Shown piece by piece: positions 55,799-64,000 of a stretch of 64,000 bases of DNA. The position numbers were made by a program, and so were the translations under genes. Numbering within the stretch: the first letter of the stretch is position 1; each line of letters starts with the position of its first letter. The notes under the pieces were generated by a model. That model saw only the letters and a program-made list of their open reading frames with translations. It did no database searches and was not told where the DNA came from. This DNA is from Tenuifilum thalassicum (GTDB lineage Bacteria; Bacteroidota; Bacteroidia; Bacteroidales; Tenuifilaceae), in the NCBI RefSeq assembly GCF_013265555.1, contig NZ_CP041345.1, positions 2,526,581 through 2,590,580 on the forward strand, given 5' to 3'.

Positions 55799-56452
55799 CT
55801 AATTATTCAGATTTAATGAGAAATCGACACGAGCCGCAAGTTGAACCCGCAAAGCGTAATCGTCAAAGTATTGTATGTTTTGTTCCGTAACACCCTCCTC
55901 TGTAACTTTTAGCCCTGCACGAACAATCACATTAGTTGCACTCCTAAGCAGCTCTACCCTTTCCTTATCCCATGTTGATTTGTATGATTCAAACTTTGTC
56001 CCAACAACTGTTCCATTGGAATATATTTCAGCAGCGGGAACTGTTGCCCTCTCCGTTGTAAAGAGGGAATCGATTTTGTTATAGGTATCATCTACGAACC
56101 AAACCTGTGCCTCACCAGCCAAGGGAAACTCATTCCAGATATTCACCTTGAACATTATCAGCTCAATGTTATCGGATTGGTCAAAAACCTCGTCGATATT
56201 CAACGTGAACGTATCCTGAATGTAAACATCGGCATATTTAGCCCAACCTGGAACATTTTCAGTAAGGTTAACAACTGGAATACCAAGTGTTACTAGCGAT
56301 TTAGAAAGATTAAACTCTCCCTCGCCAATAGGAAACGACAACGATGGCGATAGATTTGCCGAATTGGGAACTGGCTCAATATTTTTGGTGCATCCCCACA
56401 CCATAAACATCACCAAGCATATTAAGCAATTTCGATTTAAAAAAAATTTCAT
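55799..56452 (-). CDS. Putative lipoprotein co-transcribed with the DUF5723 gene
   Basis: The protein has 217 residues with a lipoprotein signal (LICLVMFMVWGC, cysteine about 21). The mature part is beta-rich, with SPSLSFPIGEGEFNLSKSL, NIELIMFKVNIWNEFPLAGEAQVWFVDD and a closing YALRVQLAARVDFSLNL. This looks like a small beta-sandwich partner of the DUF5723 barrel, found in the same order in related organisms as far as I can judge, though I cannot name the family. One base separates the two genes. It is divergent from the mutL cluster. Confidence 0.72.
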   Translation of the reverse strand: MKFFLNRNCLICLVMFMVWGCTKNIEPVPNSANLSPSLSFPIGEGEFNLSKSLVTLGIPVVNLTENVPGWAKYADVYIQDTFTLNIDEVFDQSDNIELIMFKVNIWNEFPLAGEAQVWFVDDTYNKIDSLFTTERATVPAAEIYSNGTVVGTKFESYKSTWDKERVELLRSATNVIVRAGLKVTEEGVTEQNIQYFDDYALRVQLAARVDFSLNLNN

Positions 56453-56590
56453 TTTTATTCGTTTACATTAATAACGAAAAACCACAAACCTTGTTGTTTC
56501 ACCATGCTAAATCATTGTAATTTACAAAAAAATAACTAAAAACCGCCAAAGTGTTTCAAGCAAAATAATCGTAAAGTTTAACGAAATGGC

Positions 56591-56598
56591 TAACTTTG
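56591..56598 (+). promoter_or_regulatory. -7 promoter element of the mutL cluster
   Basis: TAACTTTG matches TAnnTTTG exactly and lies 24 bases before the ATG of the 92-residue protein, giving a short leader. A clear -33 element was not found. Confidence 0.45.
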
Positions 56599-56622
56599 TA
56601 GAATTATATAAGAGGATAGCAA

Positions 56623-56901
56623 ATGGCAGGATTCAAATTTTTTCATATTCCCAAACCCAAAGGGTTTAACTACAAACCCATGTACTACGACGAGAGTAAG
56701 GAGGCGATGCGTGAGCGCGAAGAGCGCATTCGTAAGGAGTTGGGTTTAAACAGCAAGGACAAACCCTTTGTGCCAACCATTAAAGGCCAGTTTCACAAGG
56801 CACGCAAACGCCCTTCGGGGTCGAGCCGGCAATCGAACATTCGTGTACTCATAATTCTTTTCATTCTATTGTTAATAGTTTATTTTTTATTTTTCCGTTA
56901 A
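56623..56901 (+). CDS. Small tail-anchored-like protein, unknown
   Basis: The protein has 92 residues: a charged N-terminal part (FKFFHIPKPKGFNYKPMYYDESKEAMREREERIRKELG in its first half) and one C-terminal membrane helix (about 74-91, VLIILFILLLIVYFLFF) ending at an arginine. The arrangement is that of a tail-anchored protein whose soluble part stays in the cytoplasm. I do not recognise a family. Three bases separate it from mutL, so it is co-transcribed with it, though no mismatch-repair link follows from that alone. Confidence 0.75.
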   Translation: MAGFKFFHIPKPKGFNYKPMYYDESKEAMREREERIRKELGLNSKDKPFVPTIKGQFHKARKRPSGSSRQSNIRVLIILFILLLIVYFLFFR

Positions 56902-56904
56902 ACC

Positions 56905-58731
56905 ATGGCCGATGTTATTCAACTACTTCCCGATTCAATAGCTAATCAAATTGCTGCTGGAGAGGTTGTTCAACGCCCTGCGTCGGTAGTTAAGGAGTTG
57001 CTTGAAAACTCAATAGATGCAGGTGCGCGAAACATTACACTTATTGTTCGCGAGGGAGGTAAATCGCTAATTCAAGTTATCGACGATGGCATAGGCATGT
57101 CGGAAACCGACGCAAGGCTTTGCTTTGAGCGGCATGCAACCTCAAAAATACGCACTGCCGACGACCTCTTTAACATTCGCACCATGGGATTTAGAGGCGA
57201 AGCACTTGCCTCAATTGCTGCAGTTGCAGAGGTTGAACTCAAAACTCGACGAACCATCGATGAGGTAGGTACAGAGGTTAACATTTCTGCCTCGGAACTG
57301 GTTAGCCAACAACCCATTGCCTGCCAAGCAGGAACACAAATTTCAATTAAAAACCTCTTTTTCAATGTCCCAGCACGAAGAAAATTCCTTAAAAGCGATT
57401 CGGTTGAACTAAAACACATCATTTCTGAGTTTCAAAGAGTCTCACTCGCCTATCCTGAAGTCGCTTTCACCTTGAATCATAATGGTAATGATTTATATAA
57501 ACTACCGCCTTCGGGTCTTAAACAACGAATAGTTGGTCTATTTGGGAAAAACATTAATCAGCATCTTATTGATATATCAACCCAAACCAGCATTGTTAAA
57601 CTTGGTGGCTATATAGGAAAGCCTGAGTGCGCAAAAAAGAGCGCCGGTGAACAATTCTTTTTTGTAAATGGGCGCTTCATGAAAAACCCGTTCTTACATA
57701 AGGCCATAATGAATGCCTACGACAGGCTTTTACCCTCAGGGGCTTATCCATCGTATTTTATTTACTTTGACATTGACCCCCAATCAATAGATGTGAACAT
57801 TCATCCTACAAAAACCGAAATAAAGTTTGAGGATGAGCGCATGATATGGCAAATCCTTCATGCTGCTGTTAGGGAATCGCTTGGCAAATTTTCCGTTACC
57901 CCCTCAATCGATTTTGATACACCTGGATTCGACATACCATACCTGCCCAAAAATGCTCCTATAACTTTTCCCTCAATTGATATCGACCCCACTTATAACC
58001 CCTTCGATGAGCAACCAAAAGGAGCACCTACGCATAAAAGTGGCGGAAACAAACAGTCGGTTACTGGCTGGGAGCAACTTTTTGGCGACATGCCCGAAGA
58101 ACCCAACCCCGTTCAAACCCGAATAGAGACTTTTGAATCGGAAGGAATGAAAGCAACCACTTCCGACACTTCAAATCGATTTTACCAGCTAAAAGGTAAA
58201 TACATACTGACTAATGTAAAGTCGGGATTAATGATTATCGACCAAAAACGCGCCCACGAACGAATTCTGTATGAGCAGTATATGGCTGGAATGCAAAGTA
58301 ACACCAACATAAAACAGAAGGAACTTTTCCCTAAAACCATTGAACTTTTACCAGCCGACTACGAACTTCTTATCAGCAATGCCGATGAGCTAGCTAAGTT
58401 TGGAATGGAGATAAGCAACCTTAACCATAATACAATTAGCGTAAATAGCTTGCCAGCAAGCTCTTCGGTTACCGACCCCGCCAAGCTCATTGAAAATCTT
58501 CTTGCCATTATGAATGAAAACCACGCGCTGCCTTTTTCCGATGCTAAACATCGCATTGCCCTAAGCATGGCTAAAGCCTCGGCAATTGGATACGGAAAAG
58601 TGCTCAGCAACTTTGAAATGCAAGAAATTGTTGACAAGCTATTCGCATGTAGTGAACCAAATATCACTCCTGATGGTAAAAAGATTATTGACATCTTGGA
58701 ACTTGACGAAATTGAACGGAGATTGAAATAG
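56905..58731 (+). CDS. mutL: DNA mismatch repair protein MutL
   Basis: The protein has 608 residues. The N-terminal GHKL ATPase (1-330) is complete: NQIAAGEVVQRPASVVKELLENSIDAGA, DDGIGM, TSKIRTADDLFNIRTMGFRGEALASIAAV. A linker (about 350-420) leads to the C-terminal dimerisation domain. The endonuclease motif D-Q-H-A-x2-E reads DQKRAHERILYE, keeping D and the first E but changing H to K, and the C-terminal C-P-H-G-R-P reads CSEPNITPDG. Nicking activity is therefore uncertain. It couples MutS mismatch recognition to downstream repair. Confidence 0.96.
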   Translation: MADVIQLLPDSIANQIAAGEVVQRPASVVKELLENSIDAGARNITLIVREGGKSLIQVIDDGIGMSETDARLCFERHATSKIRTADDLFNIRTMGFRGEALASIAAVAEVELKTRRTIDEVGTEVNISASELVSQQPIACQAGTQISIKNLFFNVPARRKFLKSDSVELKHIISEFQRVSLAYPEVAFTLNHNGNDLYKLPPSGLKQRIVGLFGKNINQHLIDISTQTSIVKLGGYIGKPECAKKSAGEQFFFVNGRFMKNPFLHKAIMNAYDRLLPSGAYPSYFIYFDIDPQSIDVNIHPTKTEIKFEDERMIWQILHAAVRESLGKFSVTPSIDFDTPGFDIPYLPKNAPITFPSIDIDPTYNPFDEQPKGAPTHKSGGNKQSVTGWEQLFGDMPEEPNPVQTRIETFESEGMKATTSDTSNRFYQLKGKYILTNVKSGLMIIDQKRAHERILYEQYMAGMQSNTNIKQKELFPKTIELLPADYELLISNADELAKFGMEISNLNHNTISVNSLPASSSVTDPAKLIENLLAIMNENHALPFSDAKHRIALSMAKASAIGYGKVLSNFEMQEIVDKLFACSEPNITPDGKKIIDILELDEIERRLK

Positions 58732-58784
58732 ATTAAACTTTTATCGATTTTTTTGGTTTAAGAAAATACTTTAAAAAGAAAGAG

Positions 58785-59606
58785 ATGTACGGAAACAGAA
58801 ATATTTTTAGCTCAACTCCACCCGTGGTGATGAACCTAATTATGATAAACGTGGTGATGCTTGTTATTACCTGGGTGCTTGGAAATACTTTTGGTATTGA
58901 CCTGAATAGGATTCTTGGTGTTTATGTCCCTGGCTCACCAAACTTCAGACCGTATCAGATAGTAACCCACATGTTCATGCATGGCGGCTTAACACACCTA
59001 TTTTTCAACATGTTTGCTCTTTGGATGTTTGGTCGTGTTTTGGAACAGGTTTGGGGAAGTAAACGATTCTTAATTTACTACTTAGTAACAGGCCTAGGAG
59101 CGGTTTCTATCCACCTACTGGTTAACTATCTTCATATTCTTTCAATCCAACATGATGCTGCGGCTATGCTAAACACCCCTTCACCCGAGGCATTTGCAGC
59201 ATTCGTTACACGTCATTTTCCCGAATACTACGACCAGGTTTATGCCAAGTTTCTCGACAAATGGTACCTTTTCCCCGAGAGCCCAGTTTATATTGACCAA
59301 GCTGCCGAATATATTCGTCAGCTAATTGCTCTTCAGCAAAGCATTCCTACTGTTGGAGCATCGGGAGCTGTTTACGGAGTTTTATTAGCATTTGGGATGC
59401 TTTTCCCTAACACTGTATTGATGCTAATTTTTCCTCCAATCCCAATAAAAGCCAAGTGGATGGTAATAATTTATGGCGGTCTTGAACTATACCTTGGTTT
59501 AACTCAACCAGGAAGTAGCATTGCGCATTTTGCACATCTTGGAGGTATGATTTTCGGTTTTATCCTTATAAAACTTTGGCAACGCCGAACCGATATCTTC
59601 TACTAA
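58785..59606 (+). CDS. Rhomboid-family intramembrane serine protease
   Basis: The protein has 273 residues with about six membrane helices. Rhomboid signatures are visible: HMFMHGGLTHLFFNMFALWMFGRVLEQ, catalytic serine in VGASGAVYG, and the partner histidine in IAHFAHLGGMIFG. An extra soluble insert of about 60 residues (about 125-185, SIQHDAAAMLNTP to YIRQLI) separates the helix pair from the active-site helix; such inserts occur in Bacteroidota rhomboids. It cleaves within membrane helices; its target is unknown. A second rhomboid lies 70 bases downstream, and mutL lies 53 bases upstream. Confidence 0.93.
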   Translation: MYGNRNIFSSTPPVVMNLIMINVVMLVITWVLGNTFGIDLNRILGVYVPGSPNFRPYQIVTHMFMHGGLTHLFFNMFALWMFGRVLEQVWGSKRFLIYYLVTGLGAVSIHLLVNYLHILSIQHDAAAMLNTPSPEAFAAFVTRHFPEYYDQVYAKFLDKWYLFPESPVYIDQAAEYIRQLIALQQSIPTVGASGAVYGVLLAFGMLFPNTVLMLIFPPIPIKAKWMVIIYGGLELYLGLTQPGSSIAHFAHLGGMIFGFILIKLWQRRTDIFY

Positions 59607-59609
59607 CAG

Positions 59610-59640
59610 TTGATACTATAAATGTTTTCTTTTAAATTTA
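59610..59640 (+). promoter_or_regulatory. Promoter candidate for the second rhomboid gene
   Basis: TTG at 59610-59612 and TAAATTTA at 59633-59640 (one mismatch to TAnnTTTG) are 20 bases apart, the expected spacing. The start would be near 59646 and the leader about 30 bases. This suggests that the second rhomboid and the phosphatase-family gene can be expressed apart from mutL. Confidence 0.45.
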
Positions 59641-59676
59641 CATAAGCCAAGAACTTTTAAAAAAGAAATTTGGACT

Positions 59677-60552
59677 ATGCCAATTTGGGATGAAATAAAA
59701 AGTTCGTTTAGGTTTGGGAGCAACCTCACCAAACTCATTTACATTAATCTTGCTGTTTTTGTCATTTTTGGATTATTGCGTGTTTTCCTTTTTATTGCGG
59801 GGGCCTCATCGGAATGGATTACTGAAATGATGTCTGTACCTGCCAGCCTTTCGGTTCTGATTTTAAGGCCTTGGACTTTGGTAACCTACATGTTTTACCA
59901 CGAGGGGTTCTTGCACATTCTTTTTAACCTTTTATGGCTCTACTGGTTTGGCCAGCTATTTTTGCAGTTTTTTGCTCAAAGACAGCTAACTTGGGTTTAC
60001 ATTCTTGGTGGCATTAGCGGTGCAATTCTATACATCCTTTCGTATAACATATTACCCGCATTTAAAGGTTATGCTGATGTTTCAATTGCTTTTGGAGCTT
60101 CTGCCTCAGTATTGGCTATTGTGGTGGCGGTGGCAACCCTACAGCCAAACTTTACCATTTACCTATTATTCCTTGGCCCTGTTAGGCTTAAATACTTGGC
60201 ACTTGCAACCATTATTCTTGATGTCATAAGCATCCCCGTTTCAAATGCTGGTGGGCATATAGCCCATTTAGGTGGCGCTCTTTTGGGCTTCGTTTATGTT
60301 ACCATGCTACGCCAAGGTACCGATATGGCCAAATACTTTTACTGGATTGGTAGGCTGAAATTCCCAAAACGTCGGAAGATGAAGATAACCTACACCAGGC
60401 CTGAGTCGGACTACGATTACAACTACCGTAAAGCCCAAAAACAGAAAAGAATCGATGAAATTCTTGATAAAATTGCACGTTCTGGTTACAACAGCCTCAC
60501 AAAGGAGGAAAAAGAAATCCTCTTTAAAGCAAATAACCGAAATATAAACTAA
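59677..60552 (+). CDS. Second rhomboid-family protein
   Basis: The protein has 291 residues. Six helices carry YMFYHEGFLHILFNLLWLYWFGQLF and the histidine motif NAGGHIAHLGGALLG. The active-site loop reads FGASASVLAI, so the usual G-x-S-G is G-x-S-A: the serine is kept but the following glycine is lost, which may lower activity. A C-terminal cytoplasmic tail of about 65 residues is strongly basic and ends in a SHOCT-like helix (RIDEILDKIARSGYNSLTKEEKEILFKAN). Its stop overlaps by one base (TAATG) the start of the next gene, so they are coupled. Confidence 0.88.
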   Translation: MPIWDEIKSSFRFGSNLTKLIYINLAVFVIFGLLRVFLFIAGASSEWITEMMSVPASLSVLILRPWTLVTYMFYHEGFLHILFNLLWLYWFGQLFLQFFAQRQLTWVYILGGISGAILYILSYNILPAFKGYADVSIAFGASASVLAIVVAVATLQPNFTIYLLFLGPVRLKYLALATIILDVISIPVSNAGGHIAHLGGALLGFVYVTMLRQGTDMAKYFYWIGRLKFPKRRKMKITYTRPESDYDYNYRKAQKQKRIDEILDKIARSGYNSLTKEEKEILFKANNRNIN

Positions 60553-61634
60553 TGCTTCTTGTTCGACTAATACATCGACTTTTGGTTTGGTTCAACGTGC
60601 TATTTGCACTCGCCCTTGTACTTACCTACCTTAGCGTATATGTAAATCCAGAAAATTTCTGGTTTGCTGCAGTTTTAGGGCTTTTCTACCCTATGTTTTT
60701 ATTAATCAACCTCCTATTCCTTGTTTACTGGATATTCCGTTGGCGAAAGTTTGTTTTTATTTCACTTATTGCAATCATATTGGGGTTAAATCATTTTAAC
60801 TCTTTTATTCAGCTACCCTTTGGAAAAACTAAAAAAGACAATGCCGACCTAAAGGTGATGAGCTATAACGTAAATCTTTTCCGCTTGTACTCTTGGTCGG
60901 ACCAAAAAGCCTCATTCCATGATATTCTAAAATACATAAGCAACAACCAAATAGATGTGGTTTGTCTGCAAGAGTATTTCACCAAGAACGATGGCTACAA
61001 CAAAGAAGATGCTGAAAGGATATCAGGCATGCGGGTTTACCCATCATATCTTCTAAAACGAGCAACCACAGCCTACGGTCTCGCCATTCTAACTAACCTG
61101 CCAGTTATAAACAAAGGAGAAATTGCTTTTAGTAATTCACTAAATGCCTGCATGTATGTTGATTTGTTAACAGGCAATGATACTATCAGAATTTACAATC
61201 TACACCTGCAATCGACACGGCTTAAAGAGCGAAATTTTAACTTTTTGCTTCGCAATGAGTTCAAGATTGATAGCAAAAACTATGATGAGTTCAGGGATTT
61301 AGTATCGCGTTTGGGCGTAGCTTTTCAAAAACGGGCCAAACAGGTTAATCAGGTTCTGGAGCATATAAATGATTGCAAATACCCGGTACTTATTTGTGGC
61401 GATTTTAACGACTCACCTATTTCGTACACATACCAAACGCTAACAAAACAACTTCACGACACCTTTAAGGATGCGGGCATTGGTGTTGAAACTACATTTA
61501 GCGGCATATGGCCATCGTACCGTATCGACTACATTTTAAGAAGCAACCACTTTTTAACAACCCAATATTCAAGCCCACGCCTTAACTACTCCGACCATTA
61601 CCCAATTATTGTGGGAGTAAAACTAAAAAGATAA
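60552..61634 (+). CDS. Membrane-anchored endonuclease/exonuclease/phosphatase family protein
   Basis: The protein has 360 residues. Three membrane helices (about 5-25, 35-60 and 68-90) precede an EEP domain (about 100-358). Catalytic motifs: VMSYNVNLFRLY (metal asparagine), VVCLQEYF (metal glutamate), YNLHLQSTR, CGDFNDSP (catalytic D and N) and the closing SDHYPIIVGVKL (catalytic D-H). Substrates of this superfamily range from DNA to phospholipids; membrane anchoring favours a lipid or envelope substrate. It overlaps the second rhomboid gene by one base and ends the cluster. Confidence 0.9.
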   Translation: MLLVRLIHRLLVWFNVLFALALVLTYLSVYVNPENFWFAAVLGLFYPMFLLINLLFLVYWIFRWRKFVFISLIAIILGLNHFNSFIQLPFGKTKKDNADLKVMSYNVNLFRLYSWSDQKASFHDILKYISNNQIDVVCLQEYFTKNDGYNKEDAERISGMRVYPSYLLKRATTAYGLAILTNLPVINKGEIAFSNSLNACMYVDLLTGNDTIRIYNLHLQSTRLKERNFNFLLRNEFKIDSKNYDEFRDLVSRLGVAFQKRAKQVNQVLEHINDCKYPVLICGDFNDSPISYTYQTLTKQLHDTFKDAGIGVETTFSGIWPSYRIDYILRSNHFLTTQYSSPRLNYSDHYPIIVGVKLKR

Positions 61635-61835
61635 TCACCTGATTCTAAATATTTTCACTTGTAATTTTATTATCCCATTATGGTTGATTAAATAATAAGA
61701 TTTGTCAACCAAACTATTTAGAGAATTCGCAATTAGTAAAAAATATTTTGGATGATTTGAGAAAAGCCAGAATTCTTTTTAACCAAAAACCATAACAAAT
61801 TGCGACAGGTCTACCTACCCCAACACACAAATAAA

Positions 61836-62354
61836 TTAATGAGTTGACACTTGTATCTCACTTTTATTGTCCAACAATTTCGTGTGATATACTTCCATTC
61901 TTGCATATGCTGTTCCATCTATCAGCATAATAATTGTCAGCATGGCAATGGTGGTGATGCCAATGGCCCGCCAGGTTGGTGTATTCAGGAATAGAATAAT
62001 CAAAGCAGCTACGATTATCAGAATAGGAATGACTTTAAAAACAACCGTGTACTCTTTTAACGTGCTTTCGGTTCGTTCTATTTCTGATTTGTAGAAAGCA
62101 GTTGCATCTTCCCGATAGGCTTTTTCGAATTGTACGACTCTGGATTTATTGGTATAAAACAAGCCCAACCCGATAGTCATCAGCAGCACACCTGCCACCA
62201 GTGTTGGAATCACATAGGCTTTGGCCAATTCAGTTTTACCTAACTGCCAAAAACCAATGCTTGTAGCGAAAAATAAAATGGCAAAAACAATGAAGAATCG
62301 GGTAGAAAGCACCTCGGCTTTTGCCCATTCGGTGGATAGTTTCAATAGTTCCAT
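61836..62354 (-). CDS. Small four-helix membrane protein, unknown
   Basis: The protein has 172 residues with four predicted membrane helices (about 17-36, 45-68, 105-124 and 128-150), and a polar linker (NKSRVVQFEKAYREDATAFYKSEIERTESTLKEY in part) in the middle. I do not recognise a family. It is separated by three bases from the AraC-family gene upstream, so the two are one transcript with the hydrolase gene before them, and it may be a target or partner of that unit. Confidence 0.75.
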   Translation of the reverse strand: MELLKLSTEWAKAEVLSTRFFIVFAILFFATSIGFWQLGKTELAKAYVIPTLVAGVLLMTIGLGLFYTNKSRVVQFEKAYREDATAFYKSEIERTESTLKEYTVVFKVIPILIIVAALIILFLNTPTWRAIGITTIAMLTIIMLIDGTAYARMEVYHTKLLDNKSEIQVSTH

Positions 62355-62357
62355 GGT

Positions 62358-63269
62358 TTAATTAAGTTTATATTTTTCGCGGTATTGAGTTGGACTTATC
62401 CCCTCTTTCTTTTTGAACAATCTAGAAAAATACTGCGGGTATTCGAAGCCCAGGTCGTAGGCAACTTCTGCCACACTCTTTTCGGGTTGTAACAGCATGT
62501 TTTTGGCCTCGTTAATCAAATATAGTTGCAGGTGCTCATGGGCTGTCTTGCCTGTTTCCTTCTTTAAAGCATCACTTAAATAACGCTGCGAAACCTTTAA
62601 CTTTTCTGCTATTTGTTCAATGCTCGGGATGCCCTTTTCCTGAAACTGCCCGGATTCGAAATAATCATCCAGGTATTGATTAAATTGTTCGAGCAGGCTG
62701 TTAGTTAGCTCCTTGCGGTTGATAAACTGCCGCTGATAGAAACGGTTGGCATATTTTAGTAGCGTATCTAAATGAGCAATAATGATATCCTTGCTGAAGT
62801 CATCCTGGGTATTTTGATATTCGATTTCGATATTCTTAACAATCGACTCAATTTGTTTTTCCTCCTTGGGTGAAAGGTGCAATGCTTCTTTGGTGGAATA
62901 AGAGAAGAAACCATATTTCTTGATTTGCTTCTCGAGTATTGTTCCTTTTAGAAAATCTTCATGGAATAGAATGGAAAAGCCTTTGGGCTCGAAAACAATA
63001 CTACTGTTCCATTGCAGCACCTGCCGGGGAGCCATAAAGATTAAGGCTCCGTTGGTGAAATCGTACTTGGTACGGCCGTAGTTTAAATCACCCTCCACGT
63101 ACTTTTTAAAACTAATGGTGTAACAGTCGTTGGTAATGGGTGGCGAACTTTCTCTCGGACAGGGAATTGCTTTATCACCATCAAAAACAATTACGCTGAG
63201 CATGGGATGTTCGGGACGAGGTAGCCCTAAATAGTCTAGGTAGGCCGATAATGTTTTAAAGTGTTTCAT
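62358..63269 (-). CDS. AraC-family transcriptional regulator
   Basis: The protein has 303 residues. A cupin-like N-terminal domain (about 20-150, with GALIFMAPRQVLQW) is followed by the two HTH motifs of AraC regulators (about 215-300): IEQIAEKLKVSQRYLSDALKKETG and the second, VAEVAYDLGFEYPQYFSRLFKKKEGISPTQYR, which is the family signature. It probably senses a small molecule and controls its own operon. It sits between the metallo-beta-lactamase-fold gene (11 bases) and the small membrane protein (3 bases), all on the minus strand. Confidence 0.94.
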   Translation of the reverse strand: MKHFKTLSAYLDYLGLPRPEHPMLSVIVFDGDKAIPCPRESSPPITNDCYTISFKKYVEGDLNYGRTKYDFTNGALIFMAPRQVLQWNSSIVFEPKGFSILFHEDFLKGTILEKQIKKYGFFSYSTKEALHLSPKEEKQIESIVKNIEIEYQNTQDDFSKDIIIAHLDTLLKYANRFYQRQFINRKELTNSLLEQFNQYLDDYFESGQFQEKGIPSIEQIAEKLKVSQRYLSDALKKETGKTAHEHLQLYLINEAKNMLLQPEKSVAEVAYDLGFEYPQYFSRLFKKKEGISPTQYREKYKLN

Positions 63270-63280
63270 AAGTTACAAAG

Positions 63281-64000
63281 TTAGAAATTCCACCATTCGG
63301 AAAATTTTTGATTTATATCATTCAAAAGTACCATCTCTCCAATCATAGGTGTTATAACTCTATACCTAAATTTCATTGCCTTTTCGGCTATTTTTTGAAG
63401 TGGTTCATTCCAGTTATGATTGGCCAATGTGAACTTTGAAGAATGAACAGGTAGAACGGTTTTTGCTTTTAAATCGGTTGCGGCTTTAAGCTGTTCTCCA
63501 GGGAGCATATGTATATACTTCCACTTTTCATCGTATTGCCCATTTTCCAGCACAGCTAAATCAAAGGGGCCGTATTTTTCACCAATCTCCTTAAAATGTG
63601 TACCATACCCGCTATCTCCTCCAACATAAACGGAGTAGTTGGGGAGTTTTATAACAAACGATGCCCACAATGTTTTGTTGCGTTGAAGCCCACGACCTGA
63701 AAAATGTCGTGCAGGAGTAACATGAATCTTCAGTTCCTCATTAAAGGTTAAGGAATCGAACCAGTCCCCTTCGTAAATTACATCTGAACTAAATCCCCAA
63801 CGTTCTAAATGGGAACCATTCCCAAGTCCGGTAATTATTCTTTTTACTTTATGTTTAAGTCGTTTTAGTGTTCGATAATCCATATGATCCCAGTGGTCGT
63901 GCGTTAAAATAAGATAATCAATTTTTGGAATATCATCAGCGGTGTAAATGTCAGCGCCATCATATGCTTTTGTTGTAAAAGTAACTGGTGAGGCATTTCC
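63281..64000 (-). CDS. Metallo-beta-lactamase-fold hydrolase (5' end outside the window)
   Basis: The frame runs from the stop at 63281 to the right edge and stays open to 64000, so at least 239 residues are seen. The metal motif THDHWDH lies at 63886-63920 in the part nearest the edge. Further features are HVTPARHFSGRG, VYVGGDSGYGTHF and LPVHSSKFTLANHNWNEP, matching the UlaG/RomA/NAPE-PLD-like branch. An internal ATG at 63883 is not the start, because it would remove the metal motif. It precedes the AraC gene in the same operon. The substrate is unknown. Confidence 0.88.
   Translation of the reverse strand, partial: GNASPVTFTTKAYDGADIYTADDIPKIDYLILTHDHWDHMDYRTLKRLKHKVKRIITGLGNGSHLERWGFSSDVIYEGDWFDSLTFNEELKIHVTPARHFSGRGLQRNKTLWASFVIKLPNYSVYVGGDSGYGTHFKEIGEKYGPFDLAVLENGQYDEKWKYIHMLPGEQLKAATDLKAKTVLPVHSSKFTLANHNWNEPLQKIAEKAMKFRYRVITPMIGEMVLLNDINQKFSEWWNF

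Overview
The window comes from a member of the Bacteroidota, most likely a Bacteroidales-type anaerobe or marine/sediment relative. The evidence is a SusC/SusD pair, C-terminal type IX secretion sorting domains, many lipoproteins, TAnnTTTG-type promoter elements, family-specific DUFs (4294, 3109, 5723) and moderate-to-low G+C. Genus cannot be fixed from the sequence. No rRNA, CRISPR array, intact insertion sequence or integrase was seen. One tRNA (Phe, GAA) is present.

Layout. 1-2.3 kb: the edge of thpR, then elbB, a small lipoprotein and a DUF4294 protein. 2.4-7.8 kb: a flippase-like membrane protein facing a three-gene membrane glycosyltransferase operon. 8.3-22 kb: a beta-glucan (probably laminarin) utilisation locus with SusC, SusD, a frameshifted PKD surface glycan-binding lipoprotein, a GH3 beta-glucosidase, a GH16 endo-glucanase carrying a T9SS signal, and a convergent propeller/Y_Y_Y/LuxR-HTH regulator. 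A LacI-type palindrome lies in front of susC. 22.3-25.8 kb: gpmI, a DUF3109 gene and an M20 dipeptidase, ended by a clear terminator. 26-29 kb: a lipoprotein, tRNA-Phe, then a short operon of a four-cysteine exported peptide, a beta-propeller lipoprotein and a CXXC thioredoxin-like lipoprotein. 29.2-34.3 kb: an AmmeMemoRadiSam operon in which every member carries an export signal or membrane segments, including a radical SAM enzyme with a twin-arginine signal.

34.9-44.7 kb: an A+T-richer block, all on the minus strand, holding a two-component system, a PAP2 phosphatase, a PepSY-like lipoprotein, a TolC/MFP/RND efflux set and a PagL-like deacylase. It is bordered on both sides by several hundred bases without genes. 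Three promoters in it share one architecture: TTCAAAA-N4-TTCAAAA, then 8 nt, then a -7-like element. This is the expected footprint of an OmpR-type response regulator, so I infer that the RR/HK pair controls itself, the PAP2 gene and the PepSY-efflux unit.

45.3-64 kb: groESL behind repeated GTCAGTTTTAA elements, yqeY, DUF2185 and hemolysin-III genes, a ClC channel, secreted and outer-membrane proteins (one T9SS cargo, one DUF5723), then a mutL, two-rhomboid and endo/exonuclease-phosphatase cluster, and finally an AraC regulator between a small membrane protein and a metallo-beta-lactamase-fold hydrolase cut by the right edge.

The most promising items are the exported AmmeMemoRadiSam module, the repeated response-regulator promoter, and the cysteine-peptide/propeller/thioredoxin operon.
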